64,000 nucleotides of DNA from an uncultured Saprospiraceae bacterium (GCA_938016265.1 CALLWB010000093.1:1-64000); one strand, 5' to 3'. Positions 28,365-38,524 are shown, numbered from the stretch's first letter. Numbers and translations: made by a program. The notes: generated from the sequence alone by a model not told the origin.

Positions 28365-29255
28365 ATGTTGATAGATCTTCCGATAGTAGATAAAAAAGAA
28401 CCAAGACCAAGAAAACCAAGTTGGTTGCGAGTGAAAATCCCAATGGGTGAAACTTACAAAAATGTACGTTCCATTGTCGATGATTATCAGTTACACACCA
28501 TTTGCCAAAGTGGGCACTGTCCTAATATGGGAGAATGCTGGGGCGCAGGCACCGCTACCTTTATGATACTTGGCAATACTTGTACGCGTTCTTGCTCCTT
28601 CTGCGCCGTAAAAACCGGCCGTCCAACAGAATTGGATACCGATGAACCACGCAGAGTTGCTGAAGCCATTCAACTAATGGGGGTAAAGCACGCTGTCATC
28701 ACTTCAGTAAACAGAGATGAACTAAAAGATCGCGGTGCGTCCATTTGGTATGACACCGTCATCGAAGTCAAAAAACTCAGCCCACAGACCACCATAGAAA
28801 CACTAATACCAGACACCCGTGGTAACTGGGCCGCCCTCGAAACGATGATCAAACCAGGACAGGAAGTCGTTTCTCACAATATGGAAACCGTCCCAAGACT
28901 ATACAGAAAGGTAAGACCTCAAGCAAAATACGCTAGAAGCCTCGAACAAATAAAAAGAACTAAGGAGTATGGCAAACGTACCAAGTCTGGGGTAATGTGT
29001 GGCCTGGGAGAAACCGACGAAGAAATATTCCAAATTATGGATGATCTGGTAGAAAATGGATGCGACGTCTTAACCTTAGGTCAATACCTACAACCAACAA
29101 AAATGCACCTTGAAGTAGCCAATTTTGTGCACCCGGATAAATTTGCGGAATACAAAGAAGTTGGACTGCAGAAAGGACTCGATTATGTAGAAAGTGGCCC
29201 ATTGGTGCGTTCTTCCTATCATGCAGAGCGGCATGTCCATTCCAATAAAAAATAA
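28365..29255 (+). CDS. lipA: Lipoyl synthase
   Basis: Radical SAM enzyme inserting two sulfurs into octanoyl groups on lipoyl domains, for example of pyruvate dehydrogenase (whose E1 alpha is at 45863). The auxiliary [4Fe-4S] cluster cysteines are C47, C52 and C58 ([12 protein letters not shown]). The radical SAM cluster is CTRSCSFC (C73, C77, C80). The GLGETDEEI segment and the C-terminal RSSYHAERH are also typical. Length 296 is normal. Its 3' end converges on the thymidine kinase gene with 19 bp between stops. Confidence 0.96.
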   Translation: MLIDLPIVDKKEPRPRKPSWLRVKIPMGETYKNVRSIVDDYQLHTICQSGHCPNMGECWGAGTATFMILGNTCTRSCSFCAVKTGRPTELDTDEPRRVAEAIQLMGVKHAVITSVNRDELKDRGASIWYDTVIEVKKLSPQTTIETLIPDTRGNWAALETMIKPGQEVVSHNMETVPRLYRKVRPQAKYARSLEQIKRTKEYGKRTKSGVMCGLGETDEEIFQIMDDLVENGCDVLTLGQYLQPTKMHLEVANFVHPDKFAEYKEVGLQKGLDYVESGPLVRSSYHAERHVHSNKK

Positions 29256-29274
29256 TATTTTAAGGCTTTATTCG

Positions 29275-29910
29275 TTAGAACAATGTTTGATCCTTGTTCT
29301 GCTGTGATTCCTCTGTAGGTTCAGTAGATCGCAGGTTTAAGATATTCCCCATGTTGTAACACGTCCTACATCTTGGCTCATAAGCTTCTTTTTCTCCTAG
29401 TAATACGGTAGAATTTTCTATGACTTTTCGATAAGAGTGGGTAGCGAGGTTGCCGCAATGTTGACAAATGGCGTGTACTTTTGTTATATATTCAGCGACT
29501 GAAAGCAAATGCGGCATAGGACCAAAAGGTTGACCTTTGTAATCCATATCAAGTCCAGCAATGATCACTCGAACTCCCTTTGTAGCTAGTTCCTCACAAA
29601 CTTGGGGGAGATCAAGATCAAAAAACTGAGCTTCATCTACACCAACTACATCAATATTTTCTACCATTTCAAGCAAAAGCTTAGAATTTTCTATCGGAGT
29701 AGAATCAATTTTATTGGAGTTGTGGGAGACAATTTTTTCCACATCATAACGAGTATCGATAACAGGCTTTACAATTTGTACATTTTGATTGGCAATTTTT
29801 GCCCTTCGAAGCCTTCGTATCAATTCCTCTGTTTTCCCTGAAAACATAGAGCCGCATATCACTTCTATCCAGCCGCTTCGTTGCGACTTAAAATGAGGTT
29901 CTAAAAACAT
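29275..29910 (-). CDS. tdk: Thymidine kinase
   Basis: Type II thymidine kinase (211 residues) phosphorylating thymidine for salvage. The P-loop is [18 protein letters not shown]. The DEAQFFD segment contains the Walker B acid. A zinc-binding lasso region has CQHCG and CRTC pairs. The C-terminal ~20 residues are hydrophilic. It is convergent with lipA. Confidence 0.95.
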   Translation of the reverse strand: MFLEPHFKSQRSGWIEVICGSMFSGKTEELIRRLRRAKIANQNVQIVKPVIDTRYDVEKIVSHNSNKIDSTPIENSKLLLEMVENIDVVGVDEAQFFDLDLPQVCEELATKGVRVIIAGLDMDYKGQPFGPMPHLLSVAEYITKVHAICQHCGNLATHSYRKVIENSTVLLGEKEAYEPRCRTCYNMGNILNLRSTEPTEESQQNKDQTLF

Positions 29911-29932
29911 GTGTAATTACAAAAATTAATTG

Positions 29933-30051
29933 GTTATTAAGTTACTAAGCTATTGGTTATTGAGCTACTATGGTATTTGGTTTTAAGTTATCGGGTTTAT
30001 CTTTAATTAAGCAATAATTTTATCGACTTAACACCCTAATAACTTAATAAC
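29933..30051. repeat. Inverted repeat in a TTATTAAGTTA-rich intergenic segment
   Basis: GTTATTAAGTTA (29933-29944) is repeated in exact inverse at 30040-30051, with further degenerate TTATTGAGCTA-type words between. Similar words appear at 41139-41172 and 44890-44903. This lies between tdk and a hypothetical gene. Confidence 0.55.
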
Positions 30052-30200
30052 AAAGTACGCTCAAAAACTAATTTCACAAGGAGAATAGATAAATGCTTGG
30101 GTTTTTCATGAAGTATTGTGTTAGAATTCGCTTTTTATGGCTAATTTTACCTTCAATAAGCACAAGATATAATTTTAAAATTAAAAAAGACAATCGTATT

Positions 30201-30971
30201 ATGGATCTGCAAAGGACTAAGATTCTTTTAGATAAAATTAATAGCTTACATCAAAATTTGTTGGACAGTAAAACAAGCGTTTCTGCAATAGAAAAAAAAC
30301 TATTGATGGATTATCTCTCCAACATGTATGAAGCTGTCATTGATGAAAGCCCCGCTACTGTTGCAAAACCTGTGATTGTGGCAAAGCCAATTGTGAAGGA
30401 AGTGCCTCCAAAAGCTGTGGTTGCTCAGCCAGAACCCATGAAATTTGTAGCTCCAACTCCTCCACTACCACCGCCACCCCTCCCAAAACAAGAACCAGCC
30501 ATCGTGTTTACAAAGGAACCAGAAGTAAAAACAATTCCTGAAGTAAAAGAAGGGCCGGTAGCAGTAAGCATCCCAGAACCAACTCCTGTCAAAGTCGAGA
30601 AAGAACCAGATTTGGTTTTTGAAAAGCCTACAATGACAGTAAAGGAAAAAGTCGGATTTAATGGAGCTTACGATGAATTATTTACTTTTGATGAATCTGG
30701 TGAATTGTCCGATAAGTTGGCCCAATCTCCAATTTCAAATATCAAAAAATCAATGGGTATCAATGAACGATATCTAACAATCAATGAACTGTTTGATGGA
30801 AAAGCAAAGGTGTTTGAAGAAACGGTAGACCATCTGGATAGTTTAAATAACTTCGATGAAGCAAGAACTTTTCTAGAGGAAGATACCATTACCAAATTTG
30901 GTTGGGATCAACCTGCAAAAGTCAAAAAAACGAAACGATTTCTTAAATTGGTAAGAAGTCGATATTTATAA
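30201..30971 (+). CDS. Hypothetical protein with proline-rich linker
   Basis: A 256-residue protein without signal peptide; the start is set at the ATG at 30201 because the 36 preceding in-frame codons are not protein-like. An N-terminal helical part (1-55) is followed by a Pro/Val/Lys-rich linker of about 110 residues, including PPLPPPPLPK, and a C-terminal helical domain from about residue 157 (VGFNGAYDELFTFDE onward to RFLKLVRSRYL). Its stop lies 11 bp before pfkA, so they are probably co-transcribed. I do not recognise the family. Confidence 0.7.
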   Translation: MDLQRTKILLDKINSLHQNLLDSKTSVSAIEKKLLMDYLSNMYEAVIDESPATVAKPVIVAKPIVKEVPPKAVVAQPEPMKFVAPTPPLPPPPLPKQEPAIVFTKEPEVKTIPEVKEGPVAVSIPEPTPVKVEKEPDLVFEKPTMTVKEKVGFNGAYDELFTFDESGELSDKLAQSPISNIKKSMGINERYLTINELFDGKAKVFEETVDHLDSLNNFDEARTFLEEDTITKFGWDQPAKVKKTKRFLKLVRSRYL

Positions 30972-30982
30972 TCATTCCTTTT

Positions 30983-31954
30983 ATGAAAAAAATTGCAGTT
31001 TTTACTTCAGGAGGTGATGCTCCCGGTATGAATGCCTGTGTTAGAGCAGTAGTCCGCACCGCCTTAAAACTTGGAGTCGAGCAAGTAGTCGGCATCAAAA
31101 AGGGGTATGCTGGAATGATCGATGATCGGTTTGTAGACATGGACTCCGGTTCAGTAAGCAATATCATCCAAAAAGGAGGTACCATCTTGCAGTCTGCCCG
31201 AAGCAAAACCTTTCGTACCAAAGAAGGAAGAAAACAAGCCTACGAAAACTTAAAAAAACATGGGGTGGAAGGAGTCGTCGCAATTGGAGGAGATGGCACT
31301 TTTGCTGGCGCTCGTGTTTTTATGGAGGAGTACAACATCCCATTTGTTGGCGTTCCTGGTACAATAGACAATGATCTTTATGGCACGGACTACACGATTG
31401 GGTTTGATACCGCCATCAATATTGCTATGGAGGCAATTGATCGCATAAAAGATACCGCCCATGCCCATGATCGATTGTTTTTTGTAGAGGTAATGGGCAG
31501 AGATGCTGGATTTATTGCCCTTAGAAGTGGTATTGCCACTGGCGCTGAAGCCGTTTTGGTCCCAGAAAGCAAAACAGACATCCAGCAGTTGATCGACACA
31601 TTGAAAAATAACCACGCCAATAAAAAATCATCAAGTATTGTCGTAGTGGCAGAAGGAGATGATGCAGGAGGAGCTTTTGAGATTGCCAAAAAAGTACAAG
31701 AAAAATTTGATGGATATGAAGTTCGGGTTACGGTTTTAGGGCATACTCAAAGAGGCGGCCCACCCACCTGCAATGACCGAGTATTAGCTAGCAATCTTGG
31801 GATAGCCGCTGTCCGCGAACTATTGAAAGGGGAAGGCGGATTTATGGTCGGTCAAATTCATAAAAGTATAGAACGAACTTCCTTCGAAAAAGCAATCAAA
31901 CACCACCAACGAATTAATCCAGTTTTACTAGAAATGGTGCAAATACTATCGTGA
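30983..31954 (+). CDS. pfkA: 6-phosphofructokinase
   Basis: ATP-type phosphofructokinase of glycolysis, converting fructose 6-phosphate to the 1,6-bisphosphate. Motifs: TSGGDAPGMNACVRAVVR (ATP site), GGDGTFAGA, the catalytic PGTIDNDLYGTDYTIGFDTA, MGRDAGFIAL, EGDDAGGAF and LGHTQRGGPP. At 323 residues it matches the bacterial short form. It is 11 bp after the hypothetical gene, and 88 bp of inverted-repeat sequence separate it from the heptose kinase gene. Confidence 0.95.
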   Translation: MKKIAVFTSGGDAPGMNACVRAVVRTALKLGVEQVVGIKKGYAGMIDDRFVDMDSGSVSNIIQKGGTILQSARSKTFRTKEGRKQAYENLKKHGVEGVVAIGGDGTFAGARVFMEEYNIPFVGVPGTIDNDLYGTDYTIGFDTAINIAMEAIDRIKDTAHAHDRLFFVEVMGRDAGFIALRSGIATGAEAVLVPESKTDIQQLIDTLKNNHANKKSSSIVVVAEGDDAGGAFEIAKKVQEKFDGYEVRVTVLGHTQRGGPPTCNDRVLASNLGIAAVRELLKGEGGFMVGQIHKSIERTSFEKAIKHHQRINPVLLEMVQILS

Positions 31955-31961
31955 AATACTA

Positions 31962-32023
31962 GTTAATGGTTAATGGTGGATACACCATTTTACTATTAAC
32001 GAATCCAACCATTAACCATTAAC
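31962..32023. repeat. Perfect 16-bp inverted repeat between pfkA and heptose kinase genes
   Basis: GTTAATGGTTAATGGT (31962-31977) is exactly complementary to ACCATTAACCATTAAC (32008-32023). Each arm is itself two copies of a GGTTAAT word. The loop is 30 bases. It may be a transcription terminator-like or mobile intergenic element; no T run follows the stem on either strand. Confidence 0.65.
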
Positions 32024-32042
32024 CAATCCAATAAATTACAAA

Positions 32043-33038
32043 ATGGCAGATAAATCGATTCTTTCTAGCTTCAATGGAATAACTGTTTTGGTCCTTGGAG
32101 ATGTCATGATTGATCGATATCTATATGGAGGCTCCAGCAGAATGTCGCCTGAAGCTCCAGTTCCTGTGGTCAACATAGAAAACAAGGAGGAAAGACTAGG
32201 AGGAGCAGCCAATGTAGCGCTCAATATCAAAGCGATGGGAGCAAACCCTATCTTATGTTCAGTTGTTGGTAAGGATGAAGGAGCTGAATCTCTATTTGAT
32301 TTGTTGGAAAACCACGATATACCTAGATCTGCTATTCTTCAAAGTGATCTTCGAAAGACAACTGTGAAAACACGGATTTTTGTCAAAAGTCGACAAGTAG
32401 CGAGATTCGATGAGGAAGACCAGCATTATCTTGACAAAGAAGAAGAACACCATCTCCTCCAGAAAATAAGGAGTATTCTCGATTCCCAAAAAATAGAGGC
32501 TATTCTTTTCCAGGATTATAATAAAGGAGTATTGTCCTTAGAAATAATACGTCAACTACTAAACGAATCAAAAAAGAGGAAAATCCCTACGGCAGTAGAC
32601 CCTAAATACACTAATTTCTTTGAGTATAAAGGTGTTTCCTTGTTCAAACCCAATTTGAGAGAAGTGAAAGAAAACCTTCACCAAACTAAACTAAATGCAA
32701 CATTGACAGACTTACAAAGTGCGTCTGAAAAGATGAGAAACCAACTTAACAATAAGATTACCATGATTACCCTTTCCGACAAGGGAATTTTTATAGATGC
32801 TGGTGGAGCAGGAAAAATAATTCCCACTAAATCAAGAGATGTAGCTGATGTTTGTGGAGCTGGAGATACCGTCATTAGTATCGCTACTCTTGGATTAGCG
32901 ACAAATATGGACATAGAAGATATTGCTAATCTAGCAAACATTGCAGGCGGCCAGGTTTGTGAACAAGTGGGAGTCGTCCCAATAAATAAGCACCTTTTAG
33001 AGCAAGAATATCAAATCTCTTACAGCAAAAAGGAATAG
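32043..33038 (+). CDS. D-glycero-beta-D-manno-heptose-7-phosphate kinase, PfkB family
   Basis: A 331-residue ribokinase/PfkB family kinase, best matching the kinase half of HldE (RfaE1) that makes heptose 1,7-bisphosphate for lipopolysaccharide core. Motifs: GDVMIDRYLYG near the start, RLGGAANVALNIKAMG, VDPKYTNFFEYKGVSLFKPN, and the signature DVCGAGDTVISIATLGLA with catalytic Asp. The cytidylyltransferase half found in E. coli HldE is absent, so a separate gene elsewhere is expected. Closely related sugar kinases cannot be excluded. Confidence 0.85.
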   Translation: MADKSILSSFNGITVLVLGDVMIDRYLYGGSSRMSPEAPVPVVNIENKEERLGGAANVALNIKAMGANPILCSVVGKDEGAESLFDLLENHDIPRSAILQSDLRKTTVKTRIFVKSRQVARFDEEDQHYLDKEEEHHLLQKIRSILDSQKIEAILFQDYNKGVLSLEIIRQLLNESKKRKIPTAVDPKYTNFFEYKGVSLFKPNLREVKENLHQTKLNATLTDLQSASEKMRNQLNNKITMITLSDKGIFIDAGGAGKIIPTKSRDVADVCGAGDTVISIATLGLATNMDIEDIANLANIAGGQVCEQVGVVPINKHLLEQEYQISYSKKE

Positions 33039-33366
33039 AGCGTTAGCCAAACAATCTATTGTCATTTAGCGAACAATTTTGCACTGAAATTTTGTAGAAA
33101 AGCGTGCTTATTTTAAGTATTGAAAAAAATGCCATTCAAATATGACAGAATTTTTACAAAGCAAAGATAGATTCTCCTCTCAATTAATTTTATGTCGCTT
33201 TTTAAGTTGCTGACATATAGTGCGTAATGGATTTTATTTAATCCTATTTAAATTGGTCGATTTGGACAAACGACAGTTTTGGAAAAAATTGCCTAGTTTT
33301 ATGTTGAAAACTTTTAACTTTTTCTTAACTGATGAAACTATTTTATTTAACAAAATTGGACTTTTT
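33039..33366. other. Intergenic leader region of T9SS cargo gene
   Basis: A 328-bp AT-rich stretch. An in-frame extension upstream of 33367 exists (from 33220) but does not look like coding sequence. No clear hairpin or RNA gene is seen. Confidence 0.5.
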
Positions 33367-35586
33367 ATGAAAACGAATTTTACCTTGAGGTTATTACCTC
33401 TAGCGACAGTTTTATTTTTCTGTTTGATGTTTACAAACAGTACATTTGCACAATTTCCTGTAAATGACAATGTATGTATGGCGACTCCTGTTCCCTTAGG
33501 AGCTGCTGCTGGTGTATTTATGCAGGTTGATACTGCTACTTTAGAAACAGGAGAGTTGGCCATCAACCCACCTCTAGGTAACTGCGAAACAGGATGGTGT
33601 GATGTTACAGGACTTGATGGTTCTGTATGGTTTACTTTCGTATGCCCACCTACAGGTGCGGTAACGATTTCTCTTTGTGGATCATCTTATGATTCTCAAT
33701 TAGCACTTTACGAAGTAGGTACTTGTAGCGATTTCTCTACATTTACTTATCTATTTGGAAATGATGATACTCCTGATGGCACTGCTGGTGCTACTTGTGG
33801 CCCTGAAGACCCAAACACTCCTGGTTACGGATTGGCTTCAGAATTTCACATTGAGTGTCTAGTAGCTGGACAAACGTATTATGTTGCTGTTGACCAATGG
33901 ACAACAGGAGGTGTAATTACTCCAGGTAACATTCTTGATCTTAAAATTACTGAAGATCAGCCAATGTCAATGGGTGCTGCAATTACAATGATGGAAACTG
34001 AAGATCCTTTGTGTCCTGGTGGCGCGAATGGAAACGCAACCGTTATTTTTGACGCTGTTGAGCCTTTCACTATTTTATGGTCAACTGGTAGCACTACTGC
34101 TTCAACAACAGGATTGGCAATGGGTTCTTACACAGTAACTATCAATGATGGTTGTGGAACGACTGCAAGCGGAACTGCTGTAATCAATGACGGAATGGTA
34201 CCTGCAGCTCCAACAACTGGAGCAGTAACAGTACTTGATGCTGGTTGTGGTGCAGATGGATATGCTTCTATCGAAATTCTAACAGGAACTCCTCCTTTCT
34301 CTTTCTTATGGGATAATGGATCTACTGAAAGACTACCAATGTTAGGAACAGGAAGTCACACGGTTTCGATTACTGATGGTTGTGGAACTTCTACAATTAC
34401 TGAAACAGTTACGATTGGTGGAGGAACTAGTTTGACCGATGGTCTTACGTTCACTCTAGATCCAGGCACAAATGCTTGTTCTGAAGCACTTGCTGGTGTT
34501 GTTGGTAATGTTGCTCCAACAGAAGATCTATCTGTTACTTACTCAACCGATCAAACACTTAATGGTGGTGTAACTTGCGGATTCAACAGAGACGGTGTAA
34601 GATACATGGCTGACAATGGTTATATTAGAACTTTTGATCTTCAAAATGATTTTGGTATTACTGACGACTATCTTCTTGGAGAAGTAGAGATTGGAGTAAA
34701 CTATTCCATCGCTGCAACTTTAGGTTCATTAGCTGCTCAAGGTGCTGTTCAGGAAATTGAGGCAAGATTATACTTGATTTCTGATCTTGATCTTTCAGTG
34801 GGTCTTCCTGCGCCAACTGTAGTTACTCAGATTCGTTTCCCTGATCTTGCATTTGATGCAGATTTATTGTTCAGAATTCCAATCAACTACACTGTTCCTG
34901 CTGGTCAGCTTATCGCTGTTGAAATCTGGCAAGGAGATTTGACGCCACCAGATGGTATTGAAGATGAAGAATTCGGTCAGATATCTTTCGGTATGAATGA
35001 TTCACCTGCTCTAAACAATTCCGAAACTTGGTTTGTTGCTGAGGGTTGTGGATTGACTACACCAACTAAGATGTCAGATGTAGGAGGTGGATTCCTTTCT
35101 AACATTGTAATGAATCTTGTTGAATACCAATTCAATGACGTAACATGGACTCCTGCTGATTATCTTTCTGATGCTAATGCAATTGCTCCAGAAGTACAAG
35201 TTACATCTGCGGACATGGCTCCTGCTACGATCAACTATGTTGTTTCTGTAGTGGATGCTTGCGGTAATACTGCAACAGCTAGTGCAACAGTAGATGCTTC
35301 TGCTTGTAGTAACTTCACTTCTTCTAACATTGATCTAGTAGATGCTTCCTACACTATTTCTCCAAACCCAAGTAACGGATTGTTCAATATCCAAAACGAA
35401 GGTCTTGCAAGAGAAATGACTATCGAAGTATACGATCTTAGTGGAAAACGTGTTCTTAACAATATTGTTAACTTCGGTCAAGGTGACTCTCAAGTTCTTG
35501 ATTTGACTAATGTACCAGCTGGTATGTATGTTGCGAAATTGACAAATGGCGGCCAAGCTGAAGTCCACAAATTAGTGGTAGAATAG
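33367..35586 (+). CDS. T9SS-secreted surface protein with SprB-like repeats
   Basis: A 739-residue exported protein. The start at 33367 gives a signal peptide ending in TFAQ. Residues ~25-200 form a domain rich in Cys, Gly and aromatic residues (GSVWFTFVCPPTGAVTISLC) seen in many Bacteroidota surface proteins. Two SprB-type repeats follow (for example PFTILWSTGSTTASTTGL and PFSFLWDNGSTERL). The C-terminal ~75 residues (YTISPNPSNGLFNIQN to the end) are a type A T9SS sorting domain, so the protein should be exported by the type IX system and anchored or released. A strong terminator follows immediately. Confidence 0.88.
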   Translation: MKTNFTLRLLPLATVLFFCLMFTNSTFAQFPVNDNVCMATPVPLGAAAGVFMQVDTATLETGELAINPPLGNCETGWCDVTGLDGSVWFTFVCPPTGAVTISLCGSSYDSQLALYEVGTCSDFSTFTYLFGNDDTPDGTAGATCGPEDPNTPGYGLASEFHIECLVAGQTYYVAVDQWTTGGVITPGNILDLKITEDQPMSMGAAITMMETEDPLCPGGANGNATVIFDAVEPFTILWSTGSTTASTTGLAMGSYTVTINDGCGTTASGTAVINDGMVPAAPTTGAVTVLDAGCGADGYASIEILTGTPPFSFLWDNGSTERLPMLGTGSHTVSITDGCGTSTITETVTIGGGTSLTDGLTFTLDPGTNACSEALAGVVGNVAPTEDLSVTYSTDQTLNGGVTCGFNRDGVRYMADNGYIRTFDLQNDFGITDDYLLGEVEIGVNYSIAATLGSLAAQGAVQEIEARLYLISDLDLSVGLPAPTVVTQIRFPDLAFDADLLFRIPINYTVPAGQLIAVEIWQGDLTPPDGIEDEEFGQISFGMNDSPALNNSETWFVAEGCGLTTPTKMSDVGGGFLSNIVMNLVEYQFNDVTWTPADYLSDANAIAPEVQVTSADMAPATINYVVSVVDACGNTATASATVDASACSNFTSSNIDLVDASYTISPNPSNGLFNIQNEGLAREMTIEVYDLSGKRVLNNIVNFGQGDSQVLDLTNVPAGMYVAKLTNGGQAEVHKLVVE

Positions 35587-35606
35587 CAAATTCGCTTTAT
35601 CAAAAT

Positions 35607-35647
35607 AAAAAACCGGATTCCATTCAATATGGAATCCGGTTTTTTTG
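35607..35647 (+). terminator. Strong Rho-independent terminator
   Basis: A 13-bp perfect stem AACCGGATTCCAT (35611-35623) with ATGGAATCCGGTT (35629-35641), a 5-base loop, and flanking A and T runs. It lies 20 bp after the T9SS cargo gene. The A/T flanks make it potentially bidirectional. Confidence 0.92.
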
Positions 35648-35695
35648 TTTAAGGTGAGGATAGATGTTGTCAAGTAAATGCTGAATATTTTGAAA

Positions 35696-35746
35696 GTAGA
35701 TGGACTCGTCTTGCAGACGCAAAATCGTTAGTAGAAGGTAGAGAAT
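35696..35746. repeat. Dispersed palindromic intergenic repeat, copy E
   Basis: GTAGATGGACTCGTCTTGC, a short loop, then CAAAATCGTTAGTAGA and GGTAGAGAAT. It aligns base for base with the copy at 43473 (GTAGAGGGACTCGTTTTGC...CAAAACTGTTAGTAGA). It lies between the T9SS cargo terminator and valS. Confidence 0.75.
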
Positions 35747-35843
35747 CGGTTACTTAACACGCTGTTTTGTCTAGACAAACCCATCCTAAAATTGACTATT
35801 AGAAATGGTCAAATAATCCAAGGGGTGCGCATTTGTTCCTATA

Positions 35844-35887
35844 CGCTCTACCATCAGTTTTGCGTCACCAAAAGAGTCTCTATTCTC
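35844..35887. repeat. Dispersed palindromic intergenic repeat, copy B
   Basis: CGCTCTACCATCAGTTTTGC followed by GTCACCAAAAGAGTCTCTATTC. It abuts the valS stop codon at 35888. On the minus strand it reads GAGACTCTTTTGG then GCAAAACTGATGGTAGAGCG, matching copies C and D. Confidence 0.7.
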
Positions 35888-38524
35888 CTAAGAAAGCTTA
35901 GCTAAACTTTCCTCCAATATCTTGATTCTTTGTTCGCTGTCTTTGAGCTTTTGTTGTTCTTTTTCTACGACTTGGGCAGGAGCACCACTGACAAATCGCT
36001 CGTTGCTGAGCTTTTTCTGTACACCGATCAGAAATCCTTGAGTTCGTTTCAATTCGTCCATGATTTTTGCCTTTTCGGCTTCTACGTCGATCTCCTTATC
36101 AAATTTTGTATAGAATTTTTCAGTTCCGCAAATAAAGGAGCTGCTTCCTTCAATCTCCGCATCTGTGTATTCAACACTGCTCAGATTGGCAAGTTTGGTC
36201 AGGATTTCAATTAGGCCCTGTTTACTTTGCAAGGCTTCAGATTTTTCTGTTTTCTGAATATACAATGGCAGCGCCTCCTTTGGACTAAGTTGATTGGTAT
36301 TTCTAGTGTCTCGGATACTGGAAACAATGTTTAAAATAAGATCCATATCTTTTAACACCGCTTTATCATAGGTGGAAACTGTTGCCCATTTACTAACTAC
36401 CACATCCTCTCCAGGCTGACGGTCTTTTAGCAAGTGCCATATTTCTTCTGTAATGAAGGGCATAAACGGATGAAGTAAGGTCATTAGGCCACTAAAGAGT
36501 TCGATGGTCTTATTATAAACATTCCGCTCAATTGGATCACCATATGTCGGTTTGATCATTTCTAAATAATAGGAACAGAAATCATCCCAAATGAAATTTC
36601 GAATAGTCATTAATGCTTCAGATAGTTTAAACTCCTTGAAGAGTTGCTCGATATCTGCCAATACTTTCTGTGTTTTATTTTCAAACCATAGAATTGCACC
36701 TTCGCTTGCATTGGCTGCCGCTTCGTCATGGGTGTCAATAATTTCGAGACCTTTTATTAGCCGTAAGGCATTCCAAAATTTATTGCTAAAGTTTCTACCT
36801 TCTTCACATAGTTTTTCGTCAAACAATAAATCACCACCAGCAGGAGAACAGCGCAACATACCAAATCGAACGCCATCAGCACCAAAGTTTGAAATTAGTT
36901 CTAAGGCGTCTGGAGAATTTCCAAGAGATTTGCTCATTTTCCGACGCAACTTATCCCGAACAACTCCAGTAAAATAGACCTGTTGGAACGGCAATTTATT
37001 TTCATATTCGTAGCCCGCCATGATCATTCTTGCTACCCAGAGGAAAATGATATCCGGTCCGGTTACCAATACGTTAGTAGGGTAGTAGTAGTCTAGCTCT
37101 TCTCGACTTTCAAACCCATCAAAAACAGATATTGGCCACAACCAGGAGCTAAACCAAGTGTCCAGTACATCGTCATCTTGTTTTAAATCGGTCAACTGTA
37201 GATTAGGATTGCCTAGTTTGGTTCTTGCTTCTTGAAGTGCTTCTTCAGCGGTTTCTGCAACAAATACTTCCTCTCCAACAAAATAGGCCGGAATACGCTG
37301 TCCCCACCACAGTTGTCTCGAAATACACCATTCTCGGATGTTTGACATCCAGTGGTTGTAAGTGTTCTTGAATTTGGAAGGATAGAATTTAATATTTTCA
37401 TTCATTACATTTTCCAACGCAGGTTCAGAAAGTGATTTCATATCCGCGTACCATTGCAGGGACAACTTTGGCTCGACGACCGAGTTGGTTCGCTCGGATC
37501 GTCCAACACTATTTCTATAGTCTTCGACAGAAACCAGATTGCCTAATTCCTTCAATTGAGCAACGATCAGTTTTCTTGCTTTGAATCGGTCTTCTCCTAT
37601 AAAAAACTGCGCATTTTCATTTAAGGTAGCGTCATCATTGAGGATATCAATCACCTCAAGTTCGTGGCGTTTTCCTATTTCATAATCATTCGTATCATGC
37701 GCTGGAGTAACCTTCAGCGCTCCAGTACCAAATTCGAGATCTACATATCGATCAAAAATGATTGGAACGGATCTGTTGACTATAGGAACGATTGCTCGTT
37801 TGCCTTTCAAGTGGCTATATCGCTCATCCTTAGGATTTACTGCAATTGCGGAATCTCCAAGAATGGTTTCCGGTCGGGTAGTAGCTATGGTTATCCATTC
37901 ATCTGTCCCTTCTACCTGATAGCGAACATGATGCAATCTGGAGTTTTCTTCATTATATAATACTTCCTCATTGGAAAGCACCGTCTTAGCTTCTGGATCC
38001 CAATTGATCATGCGAAGACCACGGTAGATTTTTCCTTTTTTATACAAATCAACAAACACCTTTTTTACAGCATCAGACAATTTGTCTTCCATCGTAAATC
38101 TTGTGCGTTCCCAATCGCAGGAAGCACCAAGTTTCTGTAGTTGTTGAAGGATAATGCCACCATATTTTTCTTTCCAATCCCATGCGTGTGCCAAAAATTC
38201 TTCTCTGGTAAGATCAGATTTTTTTATGCCTTTTTCGCGGAGCAATTTCACGACTTTTGCTTCGGTAGCAATAGAGGCGTGATCGGTACCTGGCACCCAG
38301 CAAGCATTTTTACCTTCCAATCTGGCTTTTCTAATAAGGATATCCTGAATGGTGTTGTTTAACATATGGCCCATGTGCAAGACACCAGTGACATTAGGCG
38401 GTGGAATAACAATAGTAAAGGGTTCTCTATTATCAGGAGTAGACCGGAAGTAATTTTTATCCATCCAGTGTGCATACCATTTGTCTTCAGTGTCTTTCGG
38501 GTCGTACCGTTTTGAAATATCCAT
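35888..38524 (-). CDS. valS: Valyl-tRNA synthetase
   Basis: Class I aminoacyl-tRNA synthetase charging tRNA-Val (878 residues, standard length). The HIGH motif is PPNVTGVLHMGHML near residue 40, and the KMSKS motif is RRKMSKSLGNSPD. An editing domain (CP1) lies between them, with TTRPETILGDSAIAVNP. The C-terminal ~70 residues form the tRNA-binding coiled coil. The stop codon touches a palindromic repeat. Upstream is a 390-bp region divergent from the rhomboid gene. Confidence 0.97.
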   Translation of the reverse strand: MDISKRYDPKDTEDKWYAHWMDKNYFRSTPDNREPFTIVIPPPNVTGVLHMGHMLNNTIQDILIRKARLEGKNACWVPGTDHASIATEAKVVKLLREKGIKKSDLTREEFLAHAWDWKEKYGGIILQQLQKLGASCDWERTRFTMEDKLSDAVKKVFVDLYKKGKIYRGLRMINWDPEAKTVLSNEEVLYNEENSRLHHVRYQVEGTDEWITIATTRPETILGDSAIAVNPKDERYSHLKGKRAIVPIVNRSVPIIFDRYVDLEFGTGALKVTPAHDTNDYEIGKRHELEVIDILNDDATLNENAQFFIGEDRFKARKLIVAQLKELGNLVSVEDYRNSVGRSERTNSVVEPKLSLQWYADMKSLSEPALENVMNENIKFYPSKFKNTYNHWMSNIREWCISRQLWWGQRIPAYFVGEEVFVAETAEEALQEARTKLGNPNLQLTDLKQDDDVLDTWFSSWLWPISVFDGFESREELDYYYPTNVLVTGPDIIFLWVARMIMAGYEYENKLPFQQVYFTGVVRDKLRRKMSKSLGNSPDALELISNFGADGVRFGMLRCSPAGGDLLFDEKLCEEGRNFSNKFWNALRLIKGLEIIDTHDEAAANASEGAILWFENKTQKVLADIEQLFKEFKLSEALMTIRNFIWDDFCSYYLEMIKPTYGDPIERNVYNKTIELFSGLMTLLHPFMPFITEEIWHLLKDRQPGEDVVVSKWATVSTYDKAVLKDMDLILNIVSSIRDTRNTNQLSPKEALPLYIQKTEKSEALQSKQGLIEILTKLANLSSVEYTDAEIEGSSSFICGTEKFYTKFDKEIDVEAEKAKIMDELKRTQGFLIGVQKKLSNERFVSGAPAQVVEKEQQKLKDSEQRIKILEESLAKLS

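Noticed and set aside
33220-33366. N-terminal extension of the T9SS cargo protein
   Set aside because: The signal peptide begins at 33367; the added 49 residues would block export.
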